Positions 12,301 to 25,157 of a stretch of DNA of 64,000 bases are shown piece after piece. The notes beneath the pieces were generated by a model. It ran no database searches and had not been told where the DNA came from. It worked only from the letters and a program-made list of their open reading frames with translations. How positions within the stretch are numbered: the stretch's first letter is position 1; each line of letters begins with the position of its first letter. The position numbers and the translations under genes are program-made. This DNA is from Onchocerca volvulus (lineage: Eukaryota; Nematoda; Chromadorea; Rhabditida; Onchocercidae): the NCBI GenBank assembly GCA_000499405.2, contig HG738140.1, positions 9,699,560-9,763,559 of the forward strand. Reading direction: 5' to 3'.

Positions 12301-13480
12301 TAAAAAAATCTGCCAAATATTAGAATACAAAAGAGCAGAATATGAATCATTTCAATAAAAATCGCTCACTGTCACCAAATTAAATTAGCAATTACAGGAA
12401 CTTATAGAAGAATATCACCAGCATGCATTTGAACACATAAATTTCAAATCGATAGCTGGAAGACAGCTTCGTTACTTATTCCAAATATGGATGCTGAAGT
12501 AACGAAATAAAAAAGTGAGACAAATTTAAAATGCTCATACCATAATCATATCTTCTTCCTCTTCGCTTGATTCCTTACTTGTTCGTTCCTTATAGCAAAT
12601 GTGATATGGTTCATCTGACCTAAAACTTATTATACATCTGGAAATATGTATATTATTGATCTGAAAAGTGACCTGGAAATAATGGATAAAAATTCCATAG
12701 CTATCGAATAATCAGAGATAAAAGAAAATCGATTGAACGTACTTGGCGAAATATGCAACAAAATCGAGTCGTTTGACAGTTTGAATGAGAAATTCAGAGC
12801 GAGAAATGTTTATCACCGGATTAAAGCAATTGTCTGTCGTGAGTGATATGATGCCGATTTTATCAAGATGATAACCGAACATTACAATACGTACTTCTGA
12901 ATCTGGGTAAATTATTGTAGCACCAGACTCACTGAAACGATATTGAGTTAATAAATAGAATAGAAGTAATATCGTATTCAATGTCAAATTATGTTAATTC
13001 TTTTTTGTTGTTATTATTTGATACCGTATTTCTCATATTCTAACAAAAAAAAATATCACTGAAAAAAATAAAAGCGTTTGTTTTGCTTAACCATAATTCT
13101 TTTCAAAATTGCAAAACTCATAAGACAAGATTATTCAAACTTACGAATAGCTTATTGAAGTACTTCTGTTTGGTATATTGACAACTCGTATGCCCGAAAC
13201 GTACGGTCTCACTACGTATGTTACAAATTCAATTTCAACTTCCTAAAATAAAAGAGTTGCAAAAATTAGAAAAAAGTGAAGAATAAAATAAAAAGAAAGC
13301 AAATAATGAGAAAAGTGAGAAAACCATTAATTAATTAAATTATTATGCTTAGTGTAAACTGAAAAATCAGCATCTATTCAAAATGACCTGTTGTTGGAAG
13401 GAATCGCTGTTCAATCCTCTTGTATTAAGCATGAGGAAAGCAATTAGAATAATTTTGAATGCTATCGTCATGACAGTCAT
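6338..13480 (-). CDS. CNNM: CNNM-family magnesium transporter/cyclin-M protein, 765 aa
   Basis: Sixteen exons join in phase: 13480-13388, 13242-13145, 12931-12743, 12619-12541, 12266-12089, 11545-11328, 9934-9801, 9536-9410, 9216-9124, 8680-8513, 8388-8197, 7982-7815, 7639-7502, 7332-7221, 6827-6686, 6506-6338. The order of parts is that of CNNM proteins, which handle Mg2+ at the plasma membrane. There is a signal peptide (1-25) and an extracellular domain to about 150. A DUF21 membrane domain spans about 154-330 and includes [13 protein letters not shown] and [13 protein letters not shown] pair follows at about 373-523 ([22 protein letters not shown]), then a cyclic-nucleotide-binding-like domain at about 524-700 ([11 protein letters not shown]). 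The intron after residue 459 begins GC rather than GT. The last exon can be read through to TAG at 6338 or could splice again at GTACGAATG to a short exon near 5970-6030. Two internal acceptors end in AAG rather than CAG and are less sure. Confidence 0.93.
9935..11327 (-). other. large intron of the CNNM gene
   Basis: A 1.4 kb intron between the third and fourth membrane helices. It is AT-rich, with poly-T at 9946-9963, which forms the poly-purine side of the acceptor region on the minus strand. I see no embedded gene. Confidence 0.6.
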
Positions 13481-15630
13481 TTTCCAGTTCCTTTTGAATG
13501 ATGATTGCGAATAGCAAAAGGCAAATGATTTCACTGATAAAACTGAGTCGTTTAGTTGTATATCAATAACCTAATCTAAATCAAAGATTTTTTATAGGAA
13601 AAAATTCGTTTTTCAATAAATCTGAACTAATAGAAAGCAACAATAAGCATTATTGATTAAAATTATTGCTTCTTGAAAATGAATGAACTCTGTCAATATA
13701 AATTTTATAGATAACATATGTCATGTGCTCACAGAACCTATGATAAAAACAATAAAATTAGCAATAAATAATACTAACGATCGTTTCACAATCCATGATT
13801 GAATTAATGACTGAAACGATTTTTCAAAGTTTTAATCAAGCAAAACACCGGTTGCAGATCGCTCTGTGATTAAACCGAAACACTGCCCGGATCAGCAGCA
13901 CAGACTAAATATCAAAATTCATTCCCCACGTTTGTCGTTTTAAACGATCCTGAAGAGTGAAAACTCTGCTCTAATGTAACGTCAATTTTCAATTCTTCTG
14001 CACAATATGACTTAATCAATTAAAATGAAATAAGACGATCAGTTTTTGAATAAAAATTAATATATGTCTAAAAAGCGATAATAATTACAAAGGACAGAAT
14101 GAATAAATTATTAATCGGTAGACTAGATGAAAGAGAAAAAATGTTATAATTAAAAAGCAATATTATAGCAGGAGAACAATACTCATCCAGCTGATAAATT
14201 AGTTTTACAAAGGAAAAATAAGCAAAACAGGTGCAATTAAGAATTTTTACTATTCGTGATACCATTTTAAATGTTTCTCGAAGAATTTCCGTACTGGATT
14301 CCACTCTAATGAGGAAGTTAAGAAATAATAGTCGCGAAAAAGTAATTGCAAAAGATTTTTGAATTCCAAGGAAAACTTTGGGACTAAATTAAATGTTAAT
14401 TGATAATACCATAATTAACAAGTATGGAATTATAGATTTGAACCATTTTCTTATTCGCATCCTTACTTGAGTTCTATAATGAATTTGCTTGCTGTTTCCT
14501 TATTGAATATTTTCAGCTTAAATATTAGACTATGAATTTGTGATGATAAACATATTTCTTTATTTTCCTTTTCGCAAAGAGATGCCTAAAGAGAGCGTTT
14601 CTTTTTTGAAATTCTGCAAAATACTTCGAAAATGAACTGAACTTAAAGGCATCACTGCTTAGCATTACCGAATGTATCAATCAAAAAACAATATTTTGTA
14701 ATGAAACTGTCATGTTAATTGTCATAATTTATGTCAAGGAATAAGTATATCGAGTGGTTTTTAAGTTAGGAAAGTGAAATCTTGCCTTCTTCTATTGCGA
14801 ATGAAATTTTCTCATTAGCATTCTAGAACATGAAATTTAGAATCCATAAAAATCGAGACTCACTACAATTTTATTGGAGGAACTTTTAAAATTTTGCAAA
14901 AATGAAAAGGATTAGGAATTTTGCAATCACATTTTTATTCATAAAAATGAAGGCAAAAAGCAAATGCACCGCTCACCTTTCGGCTCCTTCTGTCATCATC
15001 GCTGTTGTCATTTCGGAGAGATGATGGTATGTACACAGCAGCATGCCATCCTTTTCCTCGTTATCGAACGAAGACGAGTGTATGCAGATCGATTGAAATC
15101 AGAAACTGGTCAACCATTTGTTTCCCGTTTACAAAGAACCAGTTTTTGGTATGGCAATGAATTGATGTGAAGAATGATTAATAGGGTCTTTCCAGCAAAA
15201 ATGATATTTCAATCTTTCAAATATTTTATCAAATTTTCATGAACCTGTAGATTATCTATTTAAATTCAAATATTGAGAAGATAGGAGAATCTGAATTCGC
15301 AAGTCGGAAAATGGATAGATAGGTAATCTTCTAAATACAGTTATTAAATATAAACGATATTCAACAGTTAAAGTGGTTGAAATTGGAAAATGAACTATTT
15401 TGATATCATTATGCAGAAAATATATGCAAAATTATTAAGCATTTCAATCAGATCTCAAAAAAATTTTTTCATCAGTGACATACAATTCTACTTGATAAGT
15501 TTTAATCGAATAAAAATTGCGTTATTAGCTATGGCATTAAGCAAAATTTCGAATTTTCGATCGAGTGATAACCATTGAACAGTTTATCAGTAAGGACATC
15601 ATTTTACTTAGTACAGACATGGTTGCTTAA
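13481..15630. other. CNNM upstream region and intergenic DNA
   Basis: The stretch upstream of the CNNM start has no clear promoter motif. A locally GC-richer island at 14964-15174 has a 67-residue open frame starting MHRSPFGSFC, and overlapping frames there are also partly open, including one from ATG 14948. It may be an exon or a relic; no splice partner was found. Confidence 0.4.
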
Positions 15631-16540
15631 ATGGCAGCAGATGACTTCAAAGACTGGCCCAAGCGGAATAATAGATACAGTGTGAAAAAAAGAAACTGGA
15701 ACTAATAATTATTTTTATAGAAATCTAGAAATCTTTTATCTTTCCCTACTAAAATAAAATTTGAAAACTTTGGGAAATTATATTATCAGAAGAAAATATA
15801 TTGCAATTTGAACAGATGTAAGAATAAGAAGAGTGGTACTAATGTGGAATCCAAGCCATTTGTGCAAGTTTCAAATGACATCATTAAAGAATTAGGGAAC
15901 AATAAACGAAAATTCTTGGACCTAAACAGACTTCACTCTTCACTGATTACAGTACTAGAAGTAAGTATTATAAAATACTGAAATTAATAATAATTATGCA
16001 GTGATTTTTTAAAATAATTTTAATAACTCAAAGCAGATTTTTTCCATGTGAATAAAACTGTCATTACATCAGCAAATTTTTCCTTTTATCTGTCAATTAG
16101 GACAGAACAACTATTTTTTTTTATTTCAAAATCTATACCTAACTGTATAACTTTCATTTTTTGGTTTAATCTGCAAAATTTATCAATTCCATTCGCAGAT
16201 TTGTTTTACAAACAAAATATATAAGGATTATTTCGGATGGCTAAATTTTTATTTAAAAAGAAATATTTTTTTTTCATCATTTTAGGTGAATAATACTTCA
16301 TGGTTGTTAAAACCAGCATTCATGTGTAAATGACAAATTAATAAAAATTATAATAAATTGAAGTTCAACAAAGAGTAAGAAAATAACATAAAAAAATGAA
16401 GTGATGCGAAAGCGATTGAATTGAATAATGCCATTAACATAAAATTGCTAATTCATTTTTTTCAGACAATCCCAATGTCATCTAAATTGAAAGTTTTCGT
16501 CTCAAAAAAAAAAAAAAAAAAATCAAAGGATATTTGGTAA
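15631..16540 (+). CDS. small basic protein, 121 aa, unknown
   Basis: A complete model can be drawn. Exon 1 is 15631-15681 (ATG, MAADDFKDWPKR). Exon 2 is 15721-15960, with acceptor TTTTTATAG and a near-perfect donor GTAAGTAT, and is open over 80 codons. Exon 3 is 16466-16540, with acceptor TTTTTTTCAG and TAA at 16538-16540. All phases are zero. The product is strongly basic and ends in six lysines plus SKDIW; the run is coded by a 19-base A tract. It has two cysteines near residues 46 and 51 and a helical stretch (IIKELGNNKRKFL). The first intron would be only 39 bases, short for a nematode, so the 5' end is the weakest part. A nucleolar or RNA-binding role would suit the composition, but I recognise no family. 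Confidence 0.45.
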
Positions 16541-17716
16541 ACTTATTATACTATTTTCCCCAAGAAATGATGAAACTAAAAGAATTTTTAATTTTTTTAA
16601 TCAGATTATTAAATAGCTCACTATAAATTACGTTATAGGAGAAAAGAAATAAATGAATAAACAAGTGAATTTTACTGATGAAATAGTAGCAGGTGAAAGG
16701 TGCTTGAAAAAACTAAACAATTATGCTTTGCCCTGAAGCAATTTAAGAGCTTCAGTTCTTATGTCATCTAATTATTTTACACTCTCATCTCGTTTAGTAT
16801 GTTTATTTTTAATTCGGTATCATTTAGACACAATGATTTAAAGAATGCGACACTCAGAGATAGCAGCATCAAATTTCTGAAGTTTATCAAACGCTTATCA
16901 GGGTAATAGTTATTTGCAAAAACTACTATCACTGTTATCAGCAATCACCATAGTCGTTTTGTTTTATTTGTATTTCGCATCATTGGTTTCGTACGATTCG
17001 TAAAATTATCAGAATCACTCCACTCTCATTTATGACAGTTTTCTGCAATAGATCAGCAAATAGTCATTTTAATATTTATTTAACGAAAGCGTATTTTTCA
17101 TGTTATGATGGTAGGATGCAAAGAAATGTCAGTACTCATCATCCTCCTGAAATTCGAATTATTCCATACTCACATTCAATCTTTATTTTCGAATGAAAAC
17201 GTAGTGATTAAAGTTGACATGAATGATTTAGTTTTTTTCTTGGATTATGACACTGCTTTGAAGACAAGACTACCTTAGAATGTAAATCAAATGGTCAAAT
17301 ATGATTTACATTGAATGATTGTAATTATGATGCTTTATCAACCAATTTTTGCAAGAAATGATTTCGTAAGAGAAGTTTTTGCAATTTGAAATTGAAGATT
17401 TTAAATGCGGGAAGCTGACTTTCGAATTCCAAATTAAAATTGAACTTGTTTCTATTCGATTAATAAAGTCTAAATAGAGAAATTAAAGCTTTTGTCTCAT
17501 AAATCACAAAATTTCTTCATAATGACTTGAATAGAAGCAATGCACAATTGACTAATATTTCTGATTCTCTTAGATAGAAAATAATAGAAGTGGATTTTAA
17601 AGCGGAAAAGTGGTTTCTGACCGCACAAAACAAAATTCTTTCCGTTTTTTTCAATCATATTCTTTTCAATTAATATGAATTCAATTCTTTAGCCACATGC
17701 AAAGTATAATGCTATG

Positions 17717-17790
17717 CTCACATGCATACATACACACATACACATACACGTAAAAACATATATATATATATACATACACATACCCACACA
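17717..17790. repeat. low-complexity CA/TA-rich tract
   Basis: Mixed CATACA and TATATA repeats. Simple sequence without a gene. Confidence 0.8.
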
Positions 17791-18332
17791 GATATCGTAA
17801 TGCTGTTACAACGATAATTGACCATTAGTCGCTTTATCTTATCAAAAATGATATGCTAGGGATGGATGAATTTAATTCAACAGATATCTGGAAACAAAAA
17901 TGAGTGCTCGGCTCGTAGAAAAAGTTTCAGTAATTTTTCCTGATTTCTCCGAGCCATTATTTAAGTTCTCAACACTCAATTTACGATTTTATTGAGAAGT
18001 AGACGACTATCGAACCTTTGAAGTTTTGTAGTTCTAAGAAATATCCTGCAGAAAAGTATTTATCATTTCAATTTCTTTTTTTCCCATTTTTTGCAATTAT
18101 CTCGCATTCGGCAGTTTCACTATTGCAATCACTTCTATGGGAAAAGCCGAGACCAAAACTGTATGCATAATGTCATATTGAATAACCCACAGTCAATTTT
18201 GCATCAAATTACATTATTCTTGTTTCTTTATATAATAAAATCAATTAGACAAACAAATTAGTCATTAAGCGTCGTAATAAAAAGTAAAAAAGTTCAAGTA
18301 CGACAATAAAGACAGAGTAATACAAAGTTATT

Positions 18333-18700
18333 GGACAGCTTGATCAAAGGGAAGAGGTCAGTTGGGAGACAGTTGTGAAGCAGATTGATCAGAGGAAGCA
18401 GAAGTTAATTGCTGCAATAACAGAACAAGAAAGGAGAAAAGAACATGTCAAGAATCGTAGTTAGAATCCATTCATTTATTCCTTCATGGCTTGAGTGCAT
18501 CAGAATATGAATCCAGAAGTAGACAAAATACCCGCGAATATGAAGAGATCGACAAGATCCAACGTTACGACAGCATCTATGTCTCAGTACAGAAACAGGA
18601 GCTAATGCTCAACAGATAGTTGAATAAGCAAAATAGAACTGAGAAAGTTTGAAAGCAGAAAACAAACAGCACAACCAGTCAACCTACAAATACAGTAAGC
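18333..18700 (+). pseudogene. degenerate coding relic, possibly gag of a BEL/Pao-type LTR element
   Basis: A plus-strand frame from 18333 reads about 44 coiled-coil-like residues (such as KQIDQRKQKLIAAI) to a stop at about 18464. It resumes in a shifted frame from about 18488 (HGLSASEYESR, EYEEIDKIQRYDS) to a stop near 18620, and continues with another in-frame stop. Gln/Glu/Lys-rich helical sequence with this spacing is typical of the N-terminal gag region of nematode BEL/Pao elements, but no protease, reverse transcriptase or LTRs are seen nearby. The richer GC content sets it apart from the flanks. It could also be a decayed host coiled-coil gene. Confidence 0.4.
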
Positions 18701-20462
18701 TTAGACCTTCTGTTTTTATGAAATTATTGTATATTTAAATCAGGTTTGATGTTTTCGACAATTCAGCTCTGGTAATGGCATGGGAACGCTTTATTTATGA
18801 TTTGTTTTTGTTTTTCTTTTTCTTTTTTTTTTTTTATAAAGTTGATTTTCCCCGTCTATTTTTCATTAGCACTATTGTTTATCAACATGAATAAGACCCG
18901 TGCTGGATTGATTTAGACTGTACGATTCTGTATCCGGTATTCTAGGAAGAAATTCGTTCAAAATTCCTTTAAGACAAAGCATTCAAAAAAAAAAAAAATT
19001 TCCGGATGGACTTCCCGTTGTTTTGTTTTCTCTATTAATGAATCAGAACAAGAACTTTTCTATGAATTTAAGGGAGAAACTTCAACTTATGGCAGTTGGT
19101 TCCGTCTGCATGCAGCTTTTTGATTATATATCGGAAAAAATTCGTTGCAACAATAACTTTTTTTGCAATCGTTTTGTTACTTAGATTTTTATTTTTGGCT
19201 GAAAAGGAATGCTTCTTGATTTTTGATTTATGAAAAATCAATTCATTGAGTTTAGTTGAGCCTTTTGTATTAATCCAGCTCAGATGAAGTTTATTTTTGC
19301 AATTTATCCATGCCCTCCTTTCCCCATTGCAATTTTCGGCCTAAAAAAATTTTAGGGTATTTACAAAGAAAGTGTAATGAAAAAAGTATTAATCTAAAGT
19401 AATAATGTGATATTAATTAAACTAGTTTCTCAAAAATTTCTACCATCATCCGCGAATTGGTAAAATTTAACTTTTAGTATGGCGAATGAAGAAAATCTCT
19501 TTCGAGTAAGGCATGCGACATTTGTTTGCATGTTTAGGAATTGAGCACATTTACCACATTTTTTTCAATTCCACTTTGCGACTTTTGTTATGGAATGTCT
19601 CTGACATTTCATAGCTTTCTAATTTGGCTTATTATTTTCATGCTTGTTTTTCATAGCGATCTATGCCAAAATATTTTACAAAAAACTTAGGCATATTTTT
19701 TGAGATCTTCAACAAAAACTTAGAGCAATGCGCAAATATCGGAAATGATTCATTAATTTGGCATAATTTTGACAAATTTACATACAATATAAAATGATTT
19801 CAGCCTTACTCTCTTCCATTTAAAACCTATCCAAACAGAAATAGAACCGCCTCTGAAATAAATATCCAAAATTGCAATATCCATCAGGTTTCTCTATTTA
19901 ATCAATTTGAAAACAACTGAAATTTGGAAACTGTTCCTATCGATTATGTGAATCTGTCGGGATAAAATAAATTATAAAATTCTACAGATTTTCTTAGTTT
20001 CTGTGAGACTATCTCTTATATGATAAAATTACTGAAAATTTTGTGTTGAAAATAGAACTGCTTTTGCCACTCATCTGTGCTAAATAGCATTCTTTATATT
20101 TATTCGACATTAAATATGCAGCTAATAACGTGAAAGGTAATCAAAAAGTCTGTGGGAACAGGATTTTGGAAAATATGTTAATTTAAATTTAAATTGTTCA
20201 AGGATAGTACAATGATCATATTCGTTTCTATGTAAATGTGCTCTTGGAGCATATTTTTGCGAATATTTATTTTACTTTTGAAATTTAATTGATAAATAAT
20301 CTGAAGCACCAATTAACAACGATAATTTGATGGAATGTAACTTCTGGATCAATTAGGTATTCGAAATTTATTCGTTTCAATTTTAGAAAATAAACACAGC
20401 TTTTAATTTCTTTCCGTTAATATTTTAAAGTATGTTAGCTGAAAATGTTTGAACTTCTAGTC
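18701..20462. other. gene-poor intergenic DNA
   Basis: No supported gene. At 19480 an ATG follows TTTTAG and is followed by eight coherent codons and a GTAAGG donor (MANEENLFR), but the nearest in-phase acceptor would make a 32-base intron, so I do not call it. Confidence 0.4.
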
Positions 20463-20621
20463 ATGCCAGGAATTCAATGCACGACAAAAAAAAAAGTGAA
20501 ACTTAACAGCAAACAGAAGTCTAAACGAAATTATCAACAAAAATTGGAATCGGGCCTAAAAACTTGCTTACAACTTACTTATTTATTATCATTATATCGA
20601 GTTTATATAATTTCAATTTAA
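20463..20621 (+). CDS. short ORF, 52 aa, basic N-terminal half
   Basis: ATG at 20463 lies two bases after TTCTAG, a possible trans-splice acceptor, and opens 52 codons to TAA. The first half is lysine-rich (TTKKKVKLNSKQKSK) and the second half hydrophobic (LTYLLSLYRVYIISI), a mix uncommon for chance AT-rich frames. No family is recognised and no homologue could be checked. Confidence 0.25.
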   Translation: MPGIQCTTKKKVKLNSKQKSKRNYQQKLESGLKTCLQLTYLLSLYRVYIISI

Positions 20622-22085
20622 TCGGTATTTGAATTGCACCCTTAAATAAGTGCTCTGTTTAATAAATGGACATTGATCGATTCGACTAAGTAGCTGTACA
20701 AATGGTTGGATTTAATTCATAACTCTGATATACGAATAATTTGATTAGTCTTTATGATTTGAATGCTCAGAATGAAGAATCTTAAGAAAATGATGAACTT
20801 AGTTCCTAAAAAAAATGCGGGATGTGACAGTAATGAGAGAATGGTAGCTGAACTTAACCGCTTGCTTTGAGAGTTTATATTAAATTTCCATTTTTCCTAT
20901 TTCTCATATTGAGTATTGAATTTATATTCGGAAAAACTGCACATTGAGATTGTTTGAAAAGTAAACAGAAGTGGAAAAAGTTAACTTTCTTCGTATTAAC
21001 AAATGTAAAACGTATGAACTACTCAAATTCGCAACCGATCACTCATTTTCAACTGTGTGGAATATTTCATCGTTAAACTGCCTTCATTGTTGTTATAATC
21101 AATAAGTTCCCATGAACTCTGAATTTGCTGTGAATAGAAGAAGTGAACTATTTTTTTAAACTAAATAAAGTTCACGAAAAAAAAAAAATGGAAGAACAAT
21201 AAGAAAATCAACTAAAAAAATTAACTGGAATTGACAAAGAACTCAAACTAGTAATTTGCAACATCAATTGAAAAAGGTCACATAAAAATAGAATAAATCA
21301 CAATCTAACGTAATTTCTTGCATAGCCAGAAGGCTTGTGTTAAGTTAAATGAGTAGGTCGGGGAAATCTTGAGGCATTTCGACAAAAGTTATACCTAAAA
21401 TCTAATTTCTTAGCAAATGGACAATTCTGATACCTTAATTGTAAGGTAACGTCCAATTCCCAAAATAACTCAAGGAATTACTTAGATTAAGACTATGATT
21501 CGAAATTTTATGAACGCATTAAAGTAAATTGGGAAAGAAAAAGGAGCGAACATATGAAGAAATGAATCATTTTTAGTTCGAAGACATGTGATGATGGGAT
21601 TTTTTGAACAACGATCTGGAAATTCTGTGCTGAAATATTCAAGTGCATCTGATGGTTTAATTCACAAAAATATTTGATTTAATTTGTAGAAATGTTACAA
21701 ATAAGATTAACATTTAGTATTGCAAATTTCTTGTACCGGGTGAAATTTGAATATATTCAATCAAAAAATTCAGAATATAGAATAAAAATAGATTCTTGAG
21801 TTCTCTGTTTATGCATTACAAGACTGATAAACTGATTCCCGAATTTTGGATCGTTTAATTATACTATCATTCATTGTAATACATAATAAAAATAATAATA
21901 GATAAGAGAGAAAACAAGATCAACAGAAATTCAGAAATACTCATGAAAAGTCATAACCAATTAAGACTACAATTCCAAGCCAAAATTGCAGTTCTTTACT
22001 AAAATATTTTTAATAACAGTGAAAGTTACAAGCACGATAATCGATGCAAATCGTCGCATTTCCAGATTTCCCTCTGAGAACTTGG
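20622..22085. other. intergenic DNA
   Basis: AT-rich sequence between the short ORF and the 3' end of the coiled-coil gene. I see nothing that I can support. Confidence 0.5.
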
Positions 22086-24720
22086 TTAAGAGTACCGTCT
22101 TGGTGAGGAGTGCCGTCGTCGTATGTGCAGTAACTTATGGTCTACGGCTGAAGCAAAGCGCCTCCGTAACTTCGTTTCGGAATATGGCGATTTTCCTGCG
22201 AATCAAAGAAATTAAGATGACTGATCGAAATTCTATTAACTAGAAAATAACATGTCATAATCAGGGAATAGCAAAACTATCTAATCTTTAAAAAAACACT
22301 ATGTATTGATAAAGTGAACGATCTCGAAGTTTTATCAAGGACGAAAATAAAAATGAGTAATTATATTTGCAATTCCATAAAGAGGAAAATTTCGATGTTC
22401 AACGCTACTGAATTATTCGTGTTTGAAATACTTTTGGAACTTTGTCTTTTTCTTTTCTACATTTTTGTGTTTGTGTCACAATGAAATAGATTTCTTGTCA
22501 GTAGAATGAAATCAGATAAGATCATCAGATTCGGCTAAAGATGACAATTAAGCTGATTTTATTTAAGAAATAAGAAAATGGCTGAAAAATGCGCACTGCG
22601 TCCAGTCAATATGTTCTATGACAGTGGCGCAATTATAGAAATAAATTTGAAAGAAATTTGAAAACACTTCCTTGATTTCAACTCTAATCGTTCAACCACT
22701 TATTTAAAATAAATCGAAAAGTACATTGTAAAAGTTATTACAAAATAAACTGCTATCCTTAAACATCTCAGGAAAAAAAGTTTGTAAAAGTAACTGTTTT
22801 GGACGTGATTCGAAAAAATTTATCGGTATATCTAGAGCCAAGTTTCAGTATTATCAAAATAAGATTCCCAAAGTTTAATATTATTGAATGTTTTGATATA
22901 ATCGATATTAAATGCAGGAAAATGATGTTCTAAATGAAGGATATTGACAAGACATTAAAAAAATAGAGTTTCTTGTTCGGAATTAATTATATTATATTGA
23001 AAAAATCAAGATATTCAATAATTTCTATGGTAAACCGTCTTGAGAATGTTTTTTTCAGTAACGAAAAATTGCTTAATTGTTGTGGAAATAACCATACGTA
23101 ATCATAATTATTTGAATTAATTAGTTATAATAATTATTATTTGACTATGCATGCTGCTAACCATCATTAGTGACGCACAAGTATTGAAATCTGAAAACGA
23201 TTTCTACTATACATAAAAAATAAAGTTATTGATACTTGGGGAATTTGATAAATTAACCTTCAAGATGGAAAACGGCATAAGCATCTTGCAGCTTTCTTCT
23301 AACAATTTGCAGCATATTCTGTAAATGCTTTACTCGATGTGAGAGTCGCCGAAGTCGCCGTGACTGCTTTTCACTTTTCAGATCTTTTTCTAGAACCTGC
23401 AATTATCAATACAAATTTTTGTTTAGATTCATCTATAGAAATAAAAATGTAAACGTTCGTTGTGGCTTTTTGTCACAATATTTCAAGTTCATCATTGACT
23501 GATTTGAAATTTTGATGACACGTTGCATTCAAATAGACGCGTGTTTAAGAACTTTCGGAGATTTAAGATTTCGAATAAACGAATATTCACACTTTTCAAG
23601 CTTCGCATGACTGATCCAGCTAGTGCTAATAAAACAGAATGGAAGTTAAAGTGGCATGTTAAATGAAGCAGAAAATATAAGATAAATGTTCTTTAATTTA
23701 AAGCTGAGAACTGGCAGAACTATAAGTTGATGACTATTCTATATATACCATTCATCAATTTTTGTTACTGTTCACTATCAAATTCCAGAAGAACGTTACT
23801 ATCTCTTTCCATCTTATTCCAAATATTAATATGCGTTCACAAATAATAGAAAAACTAGACATTAGTTAGCTGAAAAGTGCACTGTTATTTCTTTATATCA
23901 GCTAAATAACTCCTTCATTTTTTGTAGATTAAATTGAATGCTTTAGAAATATTCTTGCTATTAACCTGTAAACGATGTCGCAGAGCTGGTAAACGAAGCC
24001 AGTATCGTAATGCAGTCCATTTATTGAAATCCTGCTGTATTCGATACTTTTCCCAACGCGCACTCAGGATAGCCAGTTTTTTCCGAAACTCTTCTATTGA
24101 CAGCGAATTCTGATCCTCATTCAGAAACTGCAAGTTAAGGAACAAATTAAATCTTTATTACTGTTTATTTTATTCAAGATTACTTTTATTTGAAAACTAA
24201 CTAACTATACAACTTGAACTGCAGTAATTTTTCATTTAAACATACATGAACTATTTCTCCTACACCGACCTTCAGTATTTGCCTATTCTTCTTCATTATT
24301 GTAACATTTACTTTAACAAACATCCATTTATAATTCAAAATAATTCGTTTTGAAAACCATCGAAAATAAATTCATAAAGTATTCAAGACCAAGAATTTAA
24401 AACTGTACTTTTTCAGTATCTCTTTTTAAGGCAGAACCATCGATGGCAGTATTCTGCCACGATTCTGGTTGCATCATTTTCAAGGCATCCTCTACTTCAC
24501 GAACCACTGCTGCTTCGCACTAGAATTATTTTCTATTTCGAAAACTTTAACGATTTCTCCAGAAATGACTTGTTCGGCATTATTCCTCAAATTCCATTTC
24601 AATAAACCAGCCATTTCGATATGACATTAAGCATCACCTTATCTTCGTCCTCAGCAAGCTTAGTCTGCTCGTTGTGCTCAATTATCACTCGTCGATTACT
24701 GTTTTTCAGCTTCAGTTCTG
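22086..24720 (-). CDS. coiled-coil protein with basic C-terminus (5' end missing)
   Basis: Five minus-strand exons join in phase: 24720-24638, 24519-24409, 24127-23966, 23396-23258 and 22195-22086 (TAA at 22088-22086). They give about 200 residues. The chain is charged and helical throughout: an Asn/Lys/Glu segment, an acidic stretch with a Trp (PESWQNTAI), then FRKKLAILSARWEKYRIQ and KQSRRLRRLSHRVKHLQ, which look like coiled coil. The last exon, reached over a 1.06 kb intron with acceptor TTGATTCGCAG, is Arg-rich and ends RRRHSSPRRYS. The first exon found enters in phase 1, so an upstream exon exists. The ORF at 25157-24885 does not offer a phase-1 donor. Function unknown; structural or RNA-associated roles are both possible. 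Confidence 0.6.
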
Positions 24721-24884
24721 CTGTACAAATATAGCATGGCTGGAATTTCAGACGAATAAATGTCTTTTATTGCGAGTTTCGTTCGATTTGCTTAAAAAAT
24801 CAGCAATACTTTTTATGACCACATTTGAACCTATAAAATAGTACTTCTTAATCCAGAAATCGAAAAAGACATCGCTTGATCAAA

Positions 24885-25157
24885 CTATCGGTGAATGAAG
24901 ACAGCAATTTCAGAAAAAAGCCTGGCAGTTCTTGTCACAGAAATAATCCGCAAGTCAATATACTTCTCAGCTGCAAACAGATACTTCACTGCTGCAACTC
25001 TTCCCAATTGTAGTTTATGAATGTTTTCAGCAAAAAATTGTCTTACCATGTCGGGCATAATTAATTCATGTTTTTTGCGAAATAATACGGCAACAGCAGT
25101 TCGCGAAATCCACAGAATTGTAGACAACAGCATATACTGCCATGCCACAAATTTCAT
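24885..25157 (-). CDS. ORF of 90 aa, hypothetical
   Basis: A single open frame starts with a signal-peptide-like segment (MLLSTILWISRTAVAVLF) and continues as a helical, Ala/Lys/Arg-containing chain (AAVKYLFAAEKYIDL). A strong donor, ATG|GTAAGA, occurs after residue 37, so it may instead be a first exon. It sits 165 bases upstream of the coiled-coil gene on the same strand, but the phases do not join. It may be a separate small gene, a first exon with a missed partner, or chance. Confidence 0.3.
   Translation of the reverse strand: MKFVAWQYMLLSTILWISRTAVAVLFRKKHELIMPDMVRQFFAENIHKLQLGRVAAVKYLFAAEKYIDLRIISVTRTARLFSEIAVFIHR

Noticed and set aside
14068..14304. 78-codon minus-strand ORF
   Set aside because: Phe/Ile/Ser-rich, no splice context, typical of chance translation in AT-rich DNA.
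19480..19700. Start exon MANEENLFR plus a hydrophobic second exon
   Set aside because: The joining intron would be 32 bases, below a plausible nematode minimum, and the second part is low-information hydrophobic sequence.
21986..22243. 85-codon plus-strand ORF
   Set aside because: It overlaps antisense the Arg-rich last exon of the coiled-coil gene, which has a strong acceptor and matching phase.
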